The notes under the pieces: generated by a model
What the model was told of the DNA's origin: nothing
The model's input: only the letters and a program-made list of their open reading frames with translations
The model's database searches: none
Shown: piece by piece, positions 63,887 to 64,000 of the stretch
Layout of the letters: each line of letters begins with the position of its first letter
Numbering within the stretch: the first letter of the stretch is position 1
Translations under genes and position numbers: made by a program
From: Sporosarcina sp. BP05
GTDB taxonomy: Bacteria; Bacillota; Bacilli; Bacillales_A; Planococcaceae
Length of the DNA: 64,000 bases
Assembly (NCBI RefSeq): GCF_014282005.1
Contig: NZ_JACFTD010000005.1
Coordinates: 62,001-126,000 of the forward strand
Direction of reading: 5' to 3'

Positions 63887-64000
63887 CTATTCGCTCAATT
63901 TCTTAAGTTCGCTTTTTATCGCCCTAAATTCCGTTGGATCAATCGGATACCTGAAACTTCGATTAACACGAACAGCCGACCCAAAATGAACTTCTTCTAG
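63887..64000 (-). CDS. 3' end of an unidentified gene
   Basis: The last 37 codons of a protein that continues past the window edge. It reads EEVHFGSAVRVNRSFRYPID and then PTEFRAIKSELKKLSE before TAG. Charged, soluble. I do not recognise it. Its stop overlaps the ribosome binding site of the GNAT gene (TAGAGGGGG), so the two are co-translated. Confidence 0.6.
   Translation of the reverse strand, partial: LEEVHFGSAVRVNRSFRYPIDPTEFRAIKSELKKLSE

Overview
The window reads as a low-GC Gram-positive chromosome segment of the order Bacillales. Evidence: strong AGGAGG-type ribosome binding sites, many GTG/TTG starts, B. subtilis-like sulfite reductase CysJ/CysI, bacterial nitric oxide synthase oxygenase, thioredoxin-type ArsC, a SAM-I (S-box) riboswitch and a glmS ribozyme. 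The urea transporter, TRAP transporter and overall mix suggest Planococcaceae (Sporosarcina/Lysinibacillus-like), but that placement is inference. I found no rRNA, tRNA, CRISPR array, prophage or intact insertion sequence. The segment looks chromosomal, with only a few decayed genes.

Layout. 1-17 kb is mixed housekeeping: the end of an amino-acid ABC transporter, a urea transporter, a chemoreceptor, a double-GNAT acetyltransferase, a DUF2161 nuclease-like protein, MarR, two short-chain dehydrogenases, threonine dehydratase (ilvA), an MscS channel, a dacC pseudogene with an internal deletion, the selD-mnmH selenouridine pair, catalase and a GalT-like HIT protein. 17-20 kb holds a TPR-GGDEF protein and heme O synthase (ctaB).

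19.8-34.2 kb is a large minus-strand sulfur island and the main theme of the window. In transcription order: cysC (behind a complete SAM riboswitch), cysH (behind its own promoter, short uORF and terminator hairpin), sat, uroporphyrinogen methyltransferase, sirB, a 48-residue YezD-like protein, cysJ, cysI, sirC-like, cysK, ssuB, ssuC and two tandem ssuA copies. Together these encode sulfate activation, reduction to sulfite and sulfide, siroheme synthesis for CysI, cysteine synthesis and organosulfonate uptake. No sulfate permease gene is present in the window. 34.4-37.3 kb is a DctPQM TRAP transporter. 37.7-42.1 kb is a polar amino-acid ABC operon led by an SfnB/acyl-CoA-dehydrogenase-like flavoenzyme. 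By analogy with the ytm/tcy operon this is probably another sulfur-compound scavenging unit.

42.3-64 kb: a GGDEF protein, a HEAT-like protein, an HrtAB/MacB-type ABC exporter, NOS oxygenase, a small Lys/Gln-rich protein ending in a 20-nt homopolymer terminator, a gene-poor 0.9 kb containing the C-terminal stub of an EAL-domain gene, and glnA. These are followed by a divergent LysE exporter/XRE-cupin regulator pair with a twin operator, DUF2277, a TolB-like propeller protein, an apparent operon rrf2-LLM-UPF0291-LLM-hslO, arsRBC, paiB, and glmS behind its ribozyme. The window ends with a VTT membrane protein, a GNAT enzyme that seems to start at ATT, and the 3' end of an unidentified gene.
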